Positions 46,601 through 56,468 of a stretch of DNA of 64,000 nt are shown here, piece after piece. Each line of letters starts with the position of its first letter. The stretch's first letter is position 1. The position numbers and the translations under genes are program-made. The stretch is taken from assembly GCA_963691705.1 (NCBI GenBank), contig OY829545.1, positions 38,675,475 to 38,739,474 of the forward strand, given 5' to 3'. This DNA comes from Viola odorata (Eukaryota; Streptophyta; Magnoliopsida; Malpighiales; Violaceae). Below the pieces are notes generated by a model that did no database searches, was not told the origin of the DNA, and worked only from the letters and a program-made list of their open reading frames with translations.

Positions 46601-47037
46601 GCCTCAAACTCAGCATAGGACTTCTCCAACCAGAGCTGGTCCTCAAGCACTTGCTTAGGTGTAAGGGGTGCGAGTGTGAACTTCACTCCTTCCTTCTCAA
46701 GCTTGTACCGATTGCTCCTCCCTTTGTGAGTGGCGTTGCGGTCAAATTGCCATGGACGGCCGAGTAGTACATGTGACGCTTGCATTGGGACAACATCACA
46801 CCATATCTCATCTCTATATTTCCCAATAGAAAAGCTCACCAACACTTGCCTAGACACCTTAAGGCCTACTCCATCATTCATCCATTGCAAAGTGTACGGC
46901 TTTGGATGTCTCACCATTGGTAACCCTAATTTGTGCACAAGAAGCGTACTAGCGCAATTAGTACATGAGCCATTATCGATAATAAGAGAGCATACCTTAG
47001 TACCAATGTGGCACCTAGCATGGAATAAGTTCTCCCT
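43324..47037 (-). CDS. Pol of element B: protease to integrase, plus LTR-encoded tail
   Basis: The longest Met-initiated piece is 46938-43324 (1,204 aa), but the frame is open from the stop at 47038. Motifs in order are: protease [10 protein letters not shown] just after that stop (about 46985-46960); RT with [19 protein letters not shown] and YFDD; RNase [16 protein letters not shown]; integrase zinc domain (HQSHSGGLMGHFG ... CVVCQRA); and DDE residues in MDFIVG, VSDRDGRF and [25 protein letters not shown] forms the GPY/F-like end. The last 100 residues lie in the 3' LTR and contain TTRAKARALED and PITRARARAL. Because the start of gag-pol is cut off by upstream stops, the product could be made only by readthrough. 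Confidence 0.9.
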   Translation of the reverse strand, partial: RENLFHARCHIGTKVCSLIIDNGSCTNCASTLLVHKLGLPMVRHPKPYTLQWMNDGVGLKVSRQVLVSFSIGKYRDEIWCDVVPMQASHVLLGRPWQFDRNATHKGRSNRYKLEKEGVKFTLAPLTPKQVLEDQLWLEKSYAEFEASQFLDKRIDENSPREKSEHGFERNERNENNPREKSEHGLKTEKKGPEKEKKRQEKEKKVNLYAKAKDLRRALMLQKQFCGENRPLILLRFKSFCLSTTNLDPLASVPSSILAVLQEFKDVTPEEMPVGLPPIRGIEHQIDFVPGSTIPNRPAYRSNPEETKELQRQVDELLSKGYFRESLSPCAVPVLLVPKKDGTWRMCVDCRAVNKITIKYHHPIPRLDDMLDELSGSVIFSKIDLMSSYHQIRMKEGDEWKTAFKTKYGLYEWLVMPFGLTNAPSTFMRLMNHVLRRFIGKFVVVYFDDILVYSKSLHDHVLHLREIFLTLREEKLYAKLSKCSFALEQVEFLGFQVGKDGVKVDETKVQAIKEWPTPKTASDIHSFHGLASFYRRFIRDFSTLAAPLNDLTKKHVDLRWEEPQEAAFQALKDKLSNAPVLALPDFDKPFELECDASGIGIGAVLMQEKKPISFFIEKLKDAQLRYPTYDKELYALVRAFEVWQHYLMPREFVVHTDHLSLKYLKGQRKLNRRHAMWLEFLEAFPYHIKYKEGKDNVVADALSRRYALISSLSVKFLGFSQIIPLYPTDLDFAEIYKTCDSMADVKFYTHDNYLFRRKRLCVPKCSLRELLVHQSHSGGLMGHFGINKTYDMLKSHFYWPKMRHDVVRVIARCVVCQRAKSRLASHGEFMPLPVPSQPWTDLSMDFIVGLPKSWDGKDGIFVVVDRFSKMAHFLPCKNTNDASQVANIFFREVVRLHGMPISIVSDRDGRFLSHFWRVLWSRLGTKLLYSTSCHPQTDGQTEVVNHTVGSLLRSLVTKHVSKWTDHLPFMEFAYNRSIHSTTNCSPFEVVYGFNPLTPMDLTPLPLSDVSNLDGQQRAEHIKQIHAKAKANIERTNERLVHKHNEGRKTASFQVGDWVWLHLRRERFPEKRKGKLSPRGDGPFQIVEKINNNAYRLDLPSEYGSIHGTFNISDLRLFDAGDEDVADLDSRANPSQDGGDDTIPAGDNPSDAPAGATTRAKARALEDTSASLPLPPTGPITRARARALQVRLSSLIHMELKAETASEEASLRAPQPRLVTLICTASAPTDGLHMATSDL

Positions 47038-48396
47038 TTATTCCTCCTCACATGTTTCGGCCCTTGGCTACACACTCAAGTTTCTCCGAACTACTAGGGT
47101 AACCGGTTCACAAACCCTAGCTTCATGATCGGCTGCCTCTTCTCCCTCACTTTCTTCTTCCGAATCCTCCACCAACTCATAATCATCCTCCGAGTCCATC
47201 TCTCCATTATCCCTAATAATTAGAACTCTCTTGTTGGGACATTCGGCCTGCTTATGGCCTCGGCCACTACACTTAAAGCACACAATGTCTCTTGTAGGCA
47301 CACGGTTAGTACTAGTAATAGGAACTTTAGAAGGAGTAGGGTTTGCCGAATTACCTTTGGTTCCATAAGAAGGTTTAGATACCTTGGGTGTTTCCTTGCT
47401 GTCCTTATTCCCCTTGGACCACGTAGACTTGTTCCAAGTGGAAGTCCGTGACACAAAAGTAGACGGCTTAGAGTAGGCTGCCTTAGCCTTGCGTTGCCTC
47501 TCGATCTTCACGGCCATGTGAAGCATCTCCTCCAAAGTCCTATATTGGCACAACTCTAAGGCGTTAGCTATCTCTGAATTCAGCCCACTCATGAACCTAG
47601 ACATCTTCGAATCCTCATCCTCTATCACATTAACCCTCGCCAAAAGAACTTCCAACTCATTGTGATAATCATTCACGGTCTTGGACCCTTGGGTAAGCTT
47701 TTGTAAGCGCTGAAGTTGGTCCTTATGATAGTACGGTGGAACAAACCTCCTTTTCATCACATACTTCATGTTCTCCCAAGTAGTTACGGGTCCTCGCACA
47801 TCCTCATTCACTTGCTCCCACCAATGGGCAGCATATCCAAAAAACTCCACGGAAGCTAACCTTATTTTCTTTTCATCCGTGTAGTGGTGACACCTAAAAA
47901 TCGCTTCCATCTTTCGTTCCCAAGTCAGATATGCCTCGGGATCATCCTTCCCTTCAAAGGCTGGAATCTTGAGCTTGACACTCCCAAGATGGTTGTCAGC
48001 TCACTCGCGCTCCTCGCGACGCGGCTGCTCGAAGTGACGCTCTCGCCCACCAAAGGCGTGCCTACCGCGCCCATGCGCACCTCCTCGGCGCATTTGGAAC
48101 CCCCTCGGTCCCGCCATGTGAGGACCCTCTTCCTCATACTCATTTTCAGAATCCTCTAACTCAGGCTCACTACGCTGGTCGTCGCTCGGTGCCGGTGCAT
48201 AGGCCTCTCGATTCACTCTAGGGTTTAGGTGTTGCACAAAGTGTGTCCCGGGCGCTTGCGGAACTACACCCTCACGTCCCCTAGCCTCAACCTGCTGTCT
48301 CCAAGCTTTCATGTCCTGGAGCTGGGCTGCTATGTCTTGCCGTGCCTTGGCTACATCGTTCACAACCGTAGCCTCCTTTTCCGGATTTCCTGACAT
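47038..48396 (-). pseudogene. Gag of element B with three in-frame stops
   Basis: Starts MSGNPEKEATVV at 48396. The same frame holds TGA at 48001-48003, TAG at 47068-47070 and TAA at 47038-47040, with no indel needed. Between them lies the capsid-like core (47910-47500: YAAHWWEQVNEDV, YVMKRRFVPPYYH) and the zinc knuckle CFKCSGRGHKQAEC. Comparison with element A shows sense codons at these places. All three stops are explained by C-to-T change in the coding strand. Confidence 0.85.
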
Positions 48397-49217
48397 CCTG
48401 AAATTCAAGACAGAAAATTTTCCAAGCGTAAAATTGCCTAAAACTATCACTCCCTCACGTGTTTACTCTCGTGTTTAGCTCTCTATTAATCTCACAAAAT
48501 CTCTCAAAGCAAATTGTCCAGATCCTTAATTCAAGATGAACCGACTCAAAGAAATTTCAAGAAAAGCTTCCAAAGAGACACACAAAGAAAACTAGTGTAG
48601 AAAGAAATTTCGAGGTAATATACCCGAATCAATTGCAAAGATCAATCAATCAATCAAGTATACTACAAAGTAGATAGGCACAGTAGTTATGGAGTCAAGA
48701 AAAAGCGCAAAACAAACGGATTGAGTTAGTTTATAAACTCAAAAACGCTGATGGCATGCGATTAGGGTTTTGAAACTTGTTTTTGCCACAATTTTTGATT
48801 CCCAATTCGAAATCCAATGATTCTTTTTGCTATGAGTCACAAATTCACTCTAGCATTTGATTCTGAAGTTCCTTTCTTGTTTTTTTTTTGAATGATACTG
48901 CTTTCGCCTCTGTTCTGTTTTTGGACGAAATTGTTTCACTTTTTTTTTTTTTGTTTGAAATTCAACGCAATGAAAACACAAATTAACTAAGACACTTTGG
49001 GGGACTTTGTTATTTTTTTTTTTTTTTGACAATAGTAAAGACCTACAAATCTTTGAGATGATTTGCACACTAATCGCACACACAAGACACAATTGACACA
49101 AGACAACTAACACACAACACGCAAGAGAATTGGTGTAGAAGAGAACGAAGGAATACCAATTCTAACAAAGAAAATGTAATAATTAAAGGGATAGATTTAC
49201 CAAGTCGGGACAGCTGA
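48397..49217 (-). other. Leader of element B
   Basis: AT-rich non-coding region between the primer-binding site and gag, with A-runs (minus strand) near 49013-49027 and 48938-48951, like the leader of element A. No gene is seen. Confidence 0.6.
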
Positions 49218-49229
49218 GCTCCGCTACCA
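49218..49229 (-). other. Primer-binding site of element B
   Basis: Minus strand TGGTAGCGGAGC, two bases from the LTR end, identical to that of element A. Confidence 0.8.
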
Positions 49230-49231
49230 AC

Positions 49232-50392
49232 TGTTGCGTTCCTTGTAGGCTAGAACGCCCTCCTTAGATCGTTGTCCGACGACGTAGCTTTCAATGCGGA
49301 AAATAACTCGAAGAAGACACGTGAATCTCCAAGTCGCAATGCTTGGCACTCCACGCAGAATCCCTTGAGGATCTTGCGTCAAACCTTTGAATCTCCAAAT
49401 CGCAATGCTTGGCAATCCAAAGAACGGATGACTCAATGAAAGGTGCTTTCAAGTTTTACTTGACAAGCTAATCGAATGCACGAAACTCAATTAGTTGCAA
49501 GGTTCATCAAGAACAAGTGGATAAAGATCCAAAGCAATCTGCTTTCAAATTTCAATAATCAAGTCCCCTCAAAATAACATAGGCGGCTCCTTTTTAAAGA
49601 GGCGCTAAACCCTAATTCCAAAAATGGAAACTAGTTTAGTTTCTAAAAAATGAATTAAACGAAAATGGCAACAAGCCACCCTTCCAAATAAGTTCTGAAA
49701 CCCTAAAATAACATAAATAGAGTCTACTAAATAGGATATAAGTGCAGGCGCCGCCGTTTAGGTCAAAAAGGCCCAAGTGGCTTTGCTTGCGGGTCTGCCG
49801 AATCACGTTTTAAGGAAACAAGGCGTTTTCCTTATTCCCTCGAGCGTTCCCACTGAAACTTGGAGGGAAACTTCCTAACACATATATGCAGTTCTGGGCT
49901 GAATATTGTGCGACGAAATATTCTCCAATATTCAAAAGGCTCGGCAGTGGCTTTCGCTGTCCAATACGGGCTTGTGATTTGGGCCTGTCCCAAATCCTTC
50001 GGGCGTTTCTCCTGATTTTTGGCCTGGACTCCTCTCTTGTATTATAAATGAACATGGTCTGGTCAAAAATAGGAGAAGGGTGCTGGTGGACCTAAAGGTC
50101 CGAGGTGGCCATGTGTAGCCCATCCGTAGGCGCGGACGCGGTGCGGATTAGGGTTACGAGGCGCGGCTAGGGTGCGCGCAGGCTGGCTTCCTCCGAGGCT
50201 GTCTCTGCCTTCAGTTCCATATGGATGAGTCTACTGAGCCTCACTTGTAGGGCGCGGGCCCTAGCACGAGTGATCGGACCCGTGGGCGGCAATGGGAGGC
50301 TCGCGGATGTATCCTCCAAGGCTCGGGCCTTGGCGCGGGTGGTTGCGCCTGCGGGTGCGTCACTAGGGTTGGCTCCGGCTGGGATCGTATCA
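49232..50392 (-). repeat. 5' LTR of element B
   Basis: 1,161 bp. It differs from the 3' LTR at 22 positions by eye; there are none in a stretch of about 435 bases (near 49300-49735) and 19 in the following 640. Its copy of the LTR-encoded tail is cut by TAG at 50167-50169, where the 3' LTR has CAG (43399-43401). Confidence 0.95.
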
Positions 50393-51280
50393 GATATTGG
50401 AAAAGCCATGTGTGATCTCGGCGCAGGAATTAATGTGATGCCCTTGATAATCTACAACAGTCTAGGTCTCGAACCTCTAGTTCCCACAGACCTGGCTATC
50501 CAGCTCGCGGATCGTTCCATCATTTACCCCGAAGGGATTATCAAAGATGTTCTAGTCCAAGTGGGAGAATTCTTGTTCCCTGCTGATTTCTACGTAATTG
50601 CAATGGAAAATGAGGACTCCACCAAGTCCACTGATGTTCTTCTAGGCCGTCCATTTCTGGCCACGGCCCGAGCCAAGATTGATGTTCATGATGCCATCAT
50701 TTCTCTCGAATTTGATGGAGAGATCATCAAATTCAATATGCTAGAGGCCATGCGATACCCTTCTGAATTTTCTAGTGTGAATTATATTGATATTGTTGAT
50801 CCCCTTGTAGGGGAAATTGATGAAATGTATTCTACTGACCCCTTGCATTTTGCCCTTGACAGGAGTCTGACACCCGCTCTTCTAGATGTCGTGGCCTCGA
50901 CAATTTCCATTCCATCTGAGTTACACTCTGTCGTCGCTGACCTAGAAGAATGCCCTGTCACTCAGTATGAGCCACCAGCGCAGTCCCCTGACTACGAAGG
51001 CCATGTTAAATTAATTCCATCAGTTGATCAGGCTCCAGCCCTAGATCTTAAACCTTTGCCTTCTCATCTAAAGTATGCTTATCTGGGTCCCGATAACTCT
51101 CTACCTGTTATTATCTCCAACAAGCTTCGAGACCTCGAAGAGTCCCAACTGCTTTCTTTGCTGAAAAACTTCAGACAAGCCATAGGATGGACCATTGCAG
51201 ACATCAAAGGTCTATCCCCAGAATTGTGCACTCATCACATCCACCTGGAAGATGCAAGCAAGACCATTCGCCAGCCCTAG
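50393..51280 (+). pseudogene. Protease and RT lead-in of element C
   Basis: The frame left at 42463 resumes here in phase. It starts with the protease core (CDLGAGINVMPL, near 50410) and VLLGRPFLATARAKIDVHD, typical of an aspartic protease. It ends with an RT lead-in (AIGWTIADIKGLSPELCTHH). TAG at 51278-51280 interrupts the frame before the RT core; the next codons continue in the same frame. An ORF seeming to start at 50225 is an accident of reading from the LTR of element B. Confidence 0.85.
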
Positions 51281-52639
51281 AGACGCCTTAACCCGCCTAT
51301 GATGGAAGTGGTGAAGAAAGAAATTCTTAAGTTGCTAGGCGCAGGAGTTATCTACCCCATCTCAGATAGCCCTTGGGTCAGCCCTATCCAGGTCGTGCCC
51401 AAGAAAATAGGCCTCACAATCATCACCAGCCAAGATGGCGAATCCATTCCTACCCGGATCCAGAATGGGTGGAGAGTGTGCATCGATTACCGCCAACTGA
51501 ATGCTGCCACCAGAAAAGACCATTTCCCCTTGCCCTTCATCGATCAGATGCTGGAACGTCTCGCAGGAAAGACCCACTATTGCTGCCTAGACGGTTACTC
51601 TGGTTTCCACCAGATTCCTGTTGCTCCTGAAGACCAGGAAAAGACTACCTTTACCTGCCCTTTCGGGACCTTCGCATATAAACGCATGCCCTTCGGCCTG
51701 TGCAACGCTCCTGCCACTTTCCAGCGCTGTATGGTTAGCATTTTCTCTGAGTTAGTCGAAGACGGAATCGAGGTCTTCATGGATGACTTCACCGTCTATG
51801 GAAATTCCTTTGACGAATGCATGAGCAATCTGAAGAAATGTTTAGAGCGCTGCATAGAGACAGACCTTGTCCTGAATTTTGAGAAATGCCACTTTATGGT
51901 GGATCGAGCCCTGGTGCTAGGCCATGTTATATCAGCCAAAGGGATTGAGGTCGACAAAGCAAAAATCGAAGTGATAGAGTCCCTGCCCTATCCTTCTTGT
52001 GTCAGAGATGTGAGATCTTTTCTAGGCCACGCCGGATTCTACAGACGATTTATCAAGGATTTTTCCAAAATCGCTCAACCAATGTGTCGCTTGCTCCAGA
52101 AAGACACGATCTTTGATTTTAATAAGGCGTGCAAAGACGCTTTTGAACTTCTCAAGAAAAAACTTATCTCGACCCCGATCATTCGTGCCCCCGACTGGAC
52201 ATTACCTTTCGAGGTCATGTGTGACGCCAGCAATCAAGCCCTGGGCGCCGTCTTGGGTCAGAGGAAGGAGAAGGAGACCCATGTGATTTATTATGCTTCC
52301 AAACTACTAGACCCAGCCCAGCAGAATTACACAACCACAGAAAAGGAACTCCTGGCTGTTGTCTATGCCCTAGACAAGTTCAGGCAATATCTCCTAGGTA
52401 CTCATGTCCTCATCTATTCGGATCATTCTGCCCTTCGGTGCTTGCTGACCAAAGCAGATGCCAAGCCACAACTTATTCGATGGATCTTGCTTTTGCAAGA
52501 GTTTGACATAGCTATCAAAGATAAAGCGGGAAAAGGAAATCTTGTGGCAGACCACTTGAGCAGACTTCCAGCCCAAGCAGATAATTCGCTTGAACCCATC
52601 CGAGATACTTTTCCAGACGAGCGACTATGTCTAGCCTAA
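51281..52639 (+). CDS. RT and RNase H of element C
   Basis: RT motifs are WVSPIQVVPKK, RVCIDYRQLNAATRKDHFPL, GYSGFHQIPVAPEDQEKTTF, MPFGLCNAPATFQRCM and the catalytic FMDD at about 51777-51788. RNase H follows (MCDASNQALGAVLGQ, YTTTEKELLAVVYAL, YSDHSALRCLL, NLVADHLSRL). FMDD in place of YMDD/YVDD is common in Athila. The frame ends at TAA 52637-52639 and meets another stop at 52655-52657, yet continues in the same phase into integrase, so both are probably acquired stops. Confidence 0.9.
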   Translation, partial: RRLNPPMMEVVKKEILKLLGAGVIYPISDSPWVSPIQVVPKKIGLTIITSQDGESIPTRIQNGWRVCIDYRQLNAATRKDHFPLPFIDQMLERLAGKTHYCCLDGYSGFHQIPVAPEDQEKTTFTCPFGTFAYKRMPFGLCNAPATFQRCMVSIFSELVEDGIEVFMDDFTVYGNSFDECMSNLKKCLERCIETDLVLNFEKCHFMVDRALVLGHVISAKGIEVDKAKIEVIESLPYPSCVRDVRSFLGHAGFYRRFIKDFSKIAQPMCRLLQKDTIFDFNKACKDAFELLKKKLISTPIIRAPDWTLPFEVMCDASNQALGAVLGQRKEKETHVIYYASKLLDPAQQNYTTTEKELLAVVYALDKFRQYLLGTHVLIYSDHSALRCLLTKADAKPQLIRWILLLQEFDIAIKDKAGKGNLVADHLSRLPAQADNSLEPIRDTFPDERLCLA

Positions 52640-52810
52640 GCTGTCTATTCCCCTTAGTTTTCAGATATTGCAAACTTTTGTGCCACTGAAACTTTTCCAG
52701 CCGATGCCTCCCCTTCCGAATGCAACAAAATCAGAAGGCGAGCCAAATACTACATTTGGGACAGCCCCTATTTATGGAAACATTGCTCGGACCAAATAAT
52801 TCGAAGATGT
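52640..52810 (+). pseudogene. Linker between RNase H and integrase of element C
   Basis: In frame with the neighbours apart from TAG at 52655-52657, and containing a hinge rich in charged residues ([20 protein letters not shown]) that normally precedes the integrase zinc domain. Confidence 0.7.
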
Positions 52811-53944
52811 GTGACCATGGATGAGGTGCCCTCGATCCTTAAATTCTGTCATTCTGAAGGAGGACATTTCGCGGCCAAGAAAACTGCCCTGAAAGTCCTA
52901 GAAGCTGGCCTTTACTGGCCAACCATTTTCAAGGACAGTTACATGTATTGCGCTTCGTGCCCCCGATGTCAGGCCACTGGAAATATAGGGGCCAGAAATC
53001 AGATGCCCTTGACTAACATCATCACTTGCGAGATCTTCGATATATGGGGTATCGACTTCATGGGTCCCTTTCCCAACTCTTTTGGCAATATCTACATCCT
53101 TCTAGCAGTCGATTATATTTCCAAATGGGTAGAAGCCAAAGCCACTCGGACGGATGATTCTAAGGTGGTTTTGAACTTTCTTCGTACCCATATCTTCAAT
53201 CGGTTTGGCACACCTAGATCCCTCATCAGTGATAGAGGCACCCACTTCTGCAACCGTGTCGTGACCTCGCTCTTAGCAAAATATGGAGTCCACCATAGAA
53301 CTTCCACTGCCTATCACCCTCAGACCAACGGACAAGCCGAGGTCTCGAACCGTGAGATCAAGTCCATCCTTGAGAAGACTGTCAGCCAGTCCCGAAAAGA
53401 CTGGAGCTTGAAATTAGATGATGCCCTCTGGGCCTACCGAACAGCTTTCAAGACCCCGATAGGAATGACCCCATACAGATTTGTTTATGGCAAACCATGC
53501 CATCTTCCAGTAGAGATAGAGCATAAAGCATTCTGGGCCATCCGAAAGGTGAATACTGATCTAGGCCTCGCAAACCAGCACCGCCATTTGCAGATCCAAG
53601 AGCTAGAAGAATTGCGCGACGATGCTTATGAAAATGCCCTACTCTACAAGGGCAAAACAAAAGCTTTCCATGACCGTCACCTTCGTCCCAAAAACTTTGT
53701 AGTTGGACAGCAAGTGTTGCTATACAACTCGCGCCTACGCCTCTTTGCTGGGAAATTAAAATCTAAATGGTCAGGACCTTTCGTGGTCACGACAGTTTAT
53801 GACCATGGGGCAGTAGAGATCCAAAATCCAACAACAGGAATTATCTTTAAGGTCAATGGCCAACGCCTTAAACCCTTCTACGAAGGATTTCAGCCCTCCA
53901 CAGTTGAAGAGGCCATGGTGGATGTGCCACCTTCCCAGACCTAG
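52811..53944 (+). CDS. Integrase of element C, 377 codons open
   Basis: Zinc-binding domain H-x3-H...C-x2-C ([12 protein letters not shown] ... CASCPRC), then the catalytic core: first Asp in WGIDFMGPF (about 53053), second in ISDRGTHF (about 53230), Glu in [12 protein letters not shown]-terminal domain follows with [19 protein letters not shown] and [15 protein letters not shown]. It inserts the DNA copy into the nuclear genome. The true N-terminus lies upstream, because pol is one polyprotein; this Met is just the first after the stops. Confidence 0.9.
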   Translation: MTMDEVPSILKFCHSEGGHFAAKKTALKVLEAGLYWPTIFKDSYMYCASCPRCQATGNIGARNQMPLTNIITCEIFDIWGIDFMGPFPNSFGNIYILLAVDYISKWVEAKATRTDDSKVVLNFLRTHIFNRFGTPRSLISDRGTHFCNRVVTSLLAKYGVHHRTSTAYHPQTNGQAEVSNREIKSILEKTVSQSRKDWSLKLDDALWAYRTAFKTPIGMTPYRFVYGKPCHLPVEIEHKAFWAIRKVNTDLGLANQHRHLQIQELEELRDDAYENALLYKGKTKAFHDRHLRPKNFVVGQQVLLYNSRLRLFAGKLKSKWSGPFVVTTVYDHGAVEIQNPTTGIIFKVNGQRLKPFYEGFQPSTVEEAMVDVPPSQT

Positions 53945-54496
53945 ATTCGTGTTGAACGTCGAGGTCCCGACGCATAAACAGACCACATTGGAGGCATTCT
54001 ACATGCCATCCGCACCCTTTCTCTCTCCCTTATCTTTTCTGATATCTTTTCGGATTCTCTGATTTTATTTGATTTTGTTTTATTTATTGTAATTATCCTT
54101 TACCTTTCCCTTTCCCTAGGATTTTATTCTTTTTAATTAACGTTAACTCACCTTTATTCTCTCTTTTTGTCCATATCTCTATTTGTACCAACTGCCTTTT
54201 TGAAATTTAAAATTGCCTATCCTTTTTTGGCAGCTGAGGTACGCACGGATCAACGTGCTCCACCCCCAAGGTGACGCGTGGCCTGTCAAGCCGCAGAAGG
54301 CGCAGGCCTCATCAAGAGTAAAGTTGTACCATTTATTGCCAGCTGCGATTTTACTCTCTCTCCCACGCTCCCACCTTATTTTTCACTCATCACTGCCAAA
54401 CCCATCACTTTCACCCTATCTCCCTCACCAAACACGCAACCCTACCAATCTCTCCACTACCATCTTCTTCACTTCACTGTCTTTCTTCCACCTTCA
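53945..54496 (+). other. Spacer between pol and the extra ORF of element C
   Basis: T-rich, non-coding, with possible splice-acceptor-like tracts; extra ORFs of this kind are often expressed from a spliced RNA, but I cannot show that here. Confidence 0.4.
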
Positions 54497-56468
54497 ATGG
54501 CACCCAAAACTAAAAAGCCAGCCCGCAAAAGCGCAAAGCCAGTGGACACCTCCAGTCCTGTTCCTTCCAGATCTAGGTCACAGTCCGCTACCCCTAACTC
54601 AGCTTCATACAAAACCGCAACACCACCATTAACCAACCCACGTCCCCTTCCCTCTCCTCCACCGGTCTCACCTGCAGCCGTTGAGCAGCCCCGAGAGTTT
54701 ACCCCGGTGGATGACGAGCTGGAAATCACAAGGTCCGTTCCTCCTACCACCACAACCACTAGAGGTGGCCGTGTGGTGAAGCTCCCTCCCGGATCGTCCA
54801 CTGCCGGATCTAAGCCCAAGAAGCAGTCCGCCTCTGCCAAGCAGTCACCTCTTGACGCGGCAGTTGACCGATTTTTATCTCCCCAGCCTGTTTTGACAGC
54901 GGAGCAAGTCCTCAAGGACATCCTCATCTCCGATGAAGATGCCGAGGCCATGGATGAGCAAGTTGAGACTGATCTTGGCCAGGAGAACGAAGACCCCGAA
55001 GCTATGGAGGAAGGAACTGGAGAAAGTGGAGAAGCTGAGAGCAGCAGAGGGAACGAAGAAGAGGAAGATCTCCAGGCCCAGGAAGCTCTGGAAGAGGAAG
55101 AGAGGAAGAAACAAGCAGCCGCAGCAGCATCAACAGCCAAAAAGGGCAAATCTAAAGTTCCGGCCAAAGCGAAACGGCCAGCTGCAGCCGAGACACCAGT
55201 GGGGCAGAAGAGGAAACTTTCATCTTCCACTACCGTCAAGCCCTCGACCTCCAAGAAGTTTCGAGGCCGAGACTCCTGCACCTTCATCAGTCCTCAAATC
55301 GAACGCCCAACAGGTGACTTCTGACCTTTCTTCACCCCATGAATGGATTGTGTTTAATGATAAGCCATCCCTAGATAAGTTGAACATGCTGAATTCCAAA
55401 GGCGTTAGCTCTTGTGCGCGCCTGGATTTTGATTTTCTTGCTAAGATGGGTGTTGAGTCTAGGATCAGGGAGTATGTGGCCAACATCGGTTGGGAGTCTC
55501 TGTTCTATTTGGAACATCCGACCTTTGTTGAGCTTTCCCTTGAGTTTTTCACTACTTTTTGGGTAGAGGGCACATTTAGGCCCAAGGGCAAGGTCGGTCC
55601 AAACTCTTCCACCCCTGGTCTTATCAACTTTAAGCTAGCTAACAAATGGGAACACCTAACTCTAGGAGAATTTAATTGTTGGTTAGGTTTTGTTAATGAT
55701 GATGAGTTGAATACCCCTCGTTATAAAAATGCCTTGACTGTTATACCTGCTGTTTTTGATGCTACTGCTGCTTTTCGTGAGCTCACTGGTAAAAATGATA
55801 TTAAGTATGACACTAAAGGTAGTAAAGCCCATGAAATCCTTGATCCTGCTTTGCGTATCCTACACAGATATCTAGCCCTCACCTTTTCAGCACGATTTGG
55901 TTCGTCAGGGCAGGTATCTGTGCAGGAACTTTTCTTTCTATGGTGCATGAAGTACAAACGTAGGGTCAATCTTGGTTTTTGGGTAGCTTCGGGTATTTTG
56001 CATGTATTGAATGGTGGCCGTGGGCCTATTTTTGGATCCCTTATCTCCTTGCTTGCTGTCAAAAAGAGAAAACTTAACCTGTATGATTGTAATCTTTCTG
56101 AGCCCCTAGCATTCAAGGATCTGGATATCCGGACCTTGGATGTCATGGGTCATTTATGCATCATAAGGGGTGTTTTGAGTTTTTATCCAGGTTGTGCCCC
56201 AGCTTCGGAGAAGGTTTTCGGGACCAAGAATGGTGGCATTTTTGACTACCCAGATCTTTCAGACCCCAACGCCAATGCCGCGCATCGAGCCCCCGAAAAG
56301 CAAGTACGCGATGCGGAAGCAGCTAGGCCAGGACAGAATGCAGCAAGTCAACCCTCGACTCCCCTCGTTGTCTATGACCCAACCCAGACGCGGCTGCTCC
56401 AACTAATTCTGCGAGAAGTTCAGGCTTTGACGGCTGAAGTTGCTCGCAGGAATTTGCCACCCCAGTAG
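54497..56468 (+). pseudogene. Athila-type post-pol ORF of element C, one frameshift
   Basis: The start MAPKTKKPARKSAKP is chosen because it opens the low-complexity Pro/Ser/Thr domain. A Met at 54278 lies in untranslated text. An acidic/coiled stretch follows (QEALEEEERKKQAAAAAST). Near 55250-55320 the frame changes by one. The second part, open to 56468, carries the conserved globular domain: HEWIVFNDKPSLDKLNMLNS, WEHLTLGEFNCWLGF, HEILDPALRILHRYLALTFS, MKYKRRVNLGFWVASGI. It corresponds to the protein family named after Athila, found downstream of pol; its function is unknown and no membrane helix is seen. Element E has the matching piece in a single frame across this point, so the shift in C is a mutation, not a programmed event. 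Confidence 0.8.

Larger units (their letters stand above)
42464..50392 (-). mobile_element. Element B: chromovirus (CRM-like) nested in element C
   Basis: Complete element of 7,929 bp on the minus strand with 1,161-bp LTRs (5' LTR 49232-50392, 3' LTR 42464-43624), both TGATACGATC...CGCAACA on that strand. The target duplication is GATAT (42459-42463, 50393-50397), with a primer-binding site at 49218 and a polypurine tract at 43625. Gag and pol resemble element A throughout, in one frame broken by three stops. The two LTRs differ at 22 positions (1.9 percent), more than those of its host C. Confidence 0.95.

Noticed and set aside
50225..51280. A 351-codon plus-strand ORF that seems to join novel N-terminal text to a protease
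   Set aside because: Its first 56 codons are the antisense of the element B LTR; only the part after 50392 belongs to element C. It is a product of the nested insertion.
54469..55287. 272-codon minus-strand ORF opposite the Athila extra ORF
   Set aside because: Ser/Val-rich antisense shadow of low-complexity coding text, with no motif.
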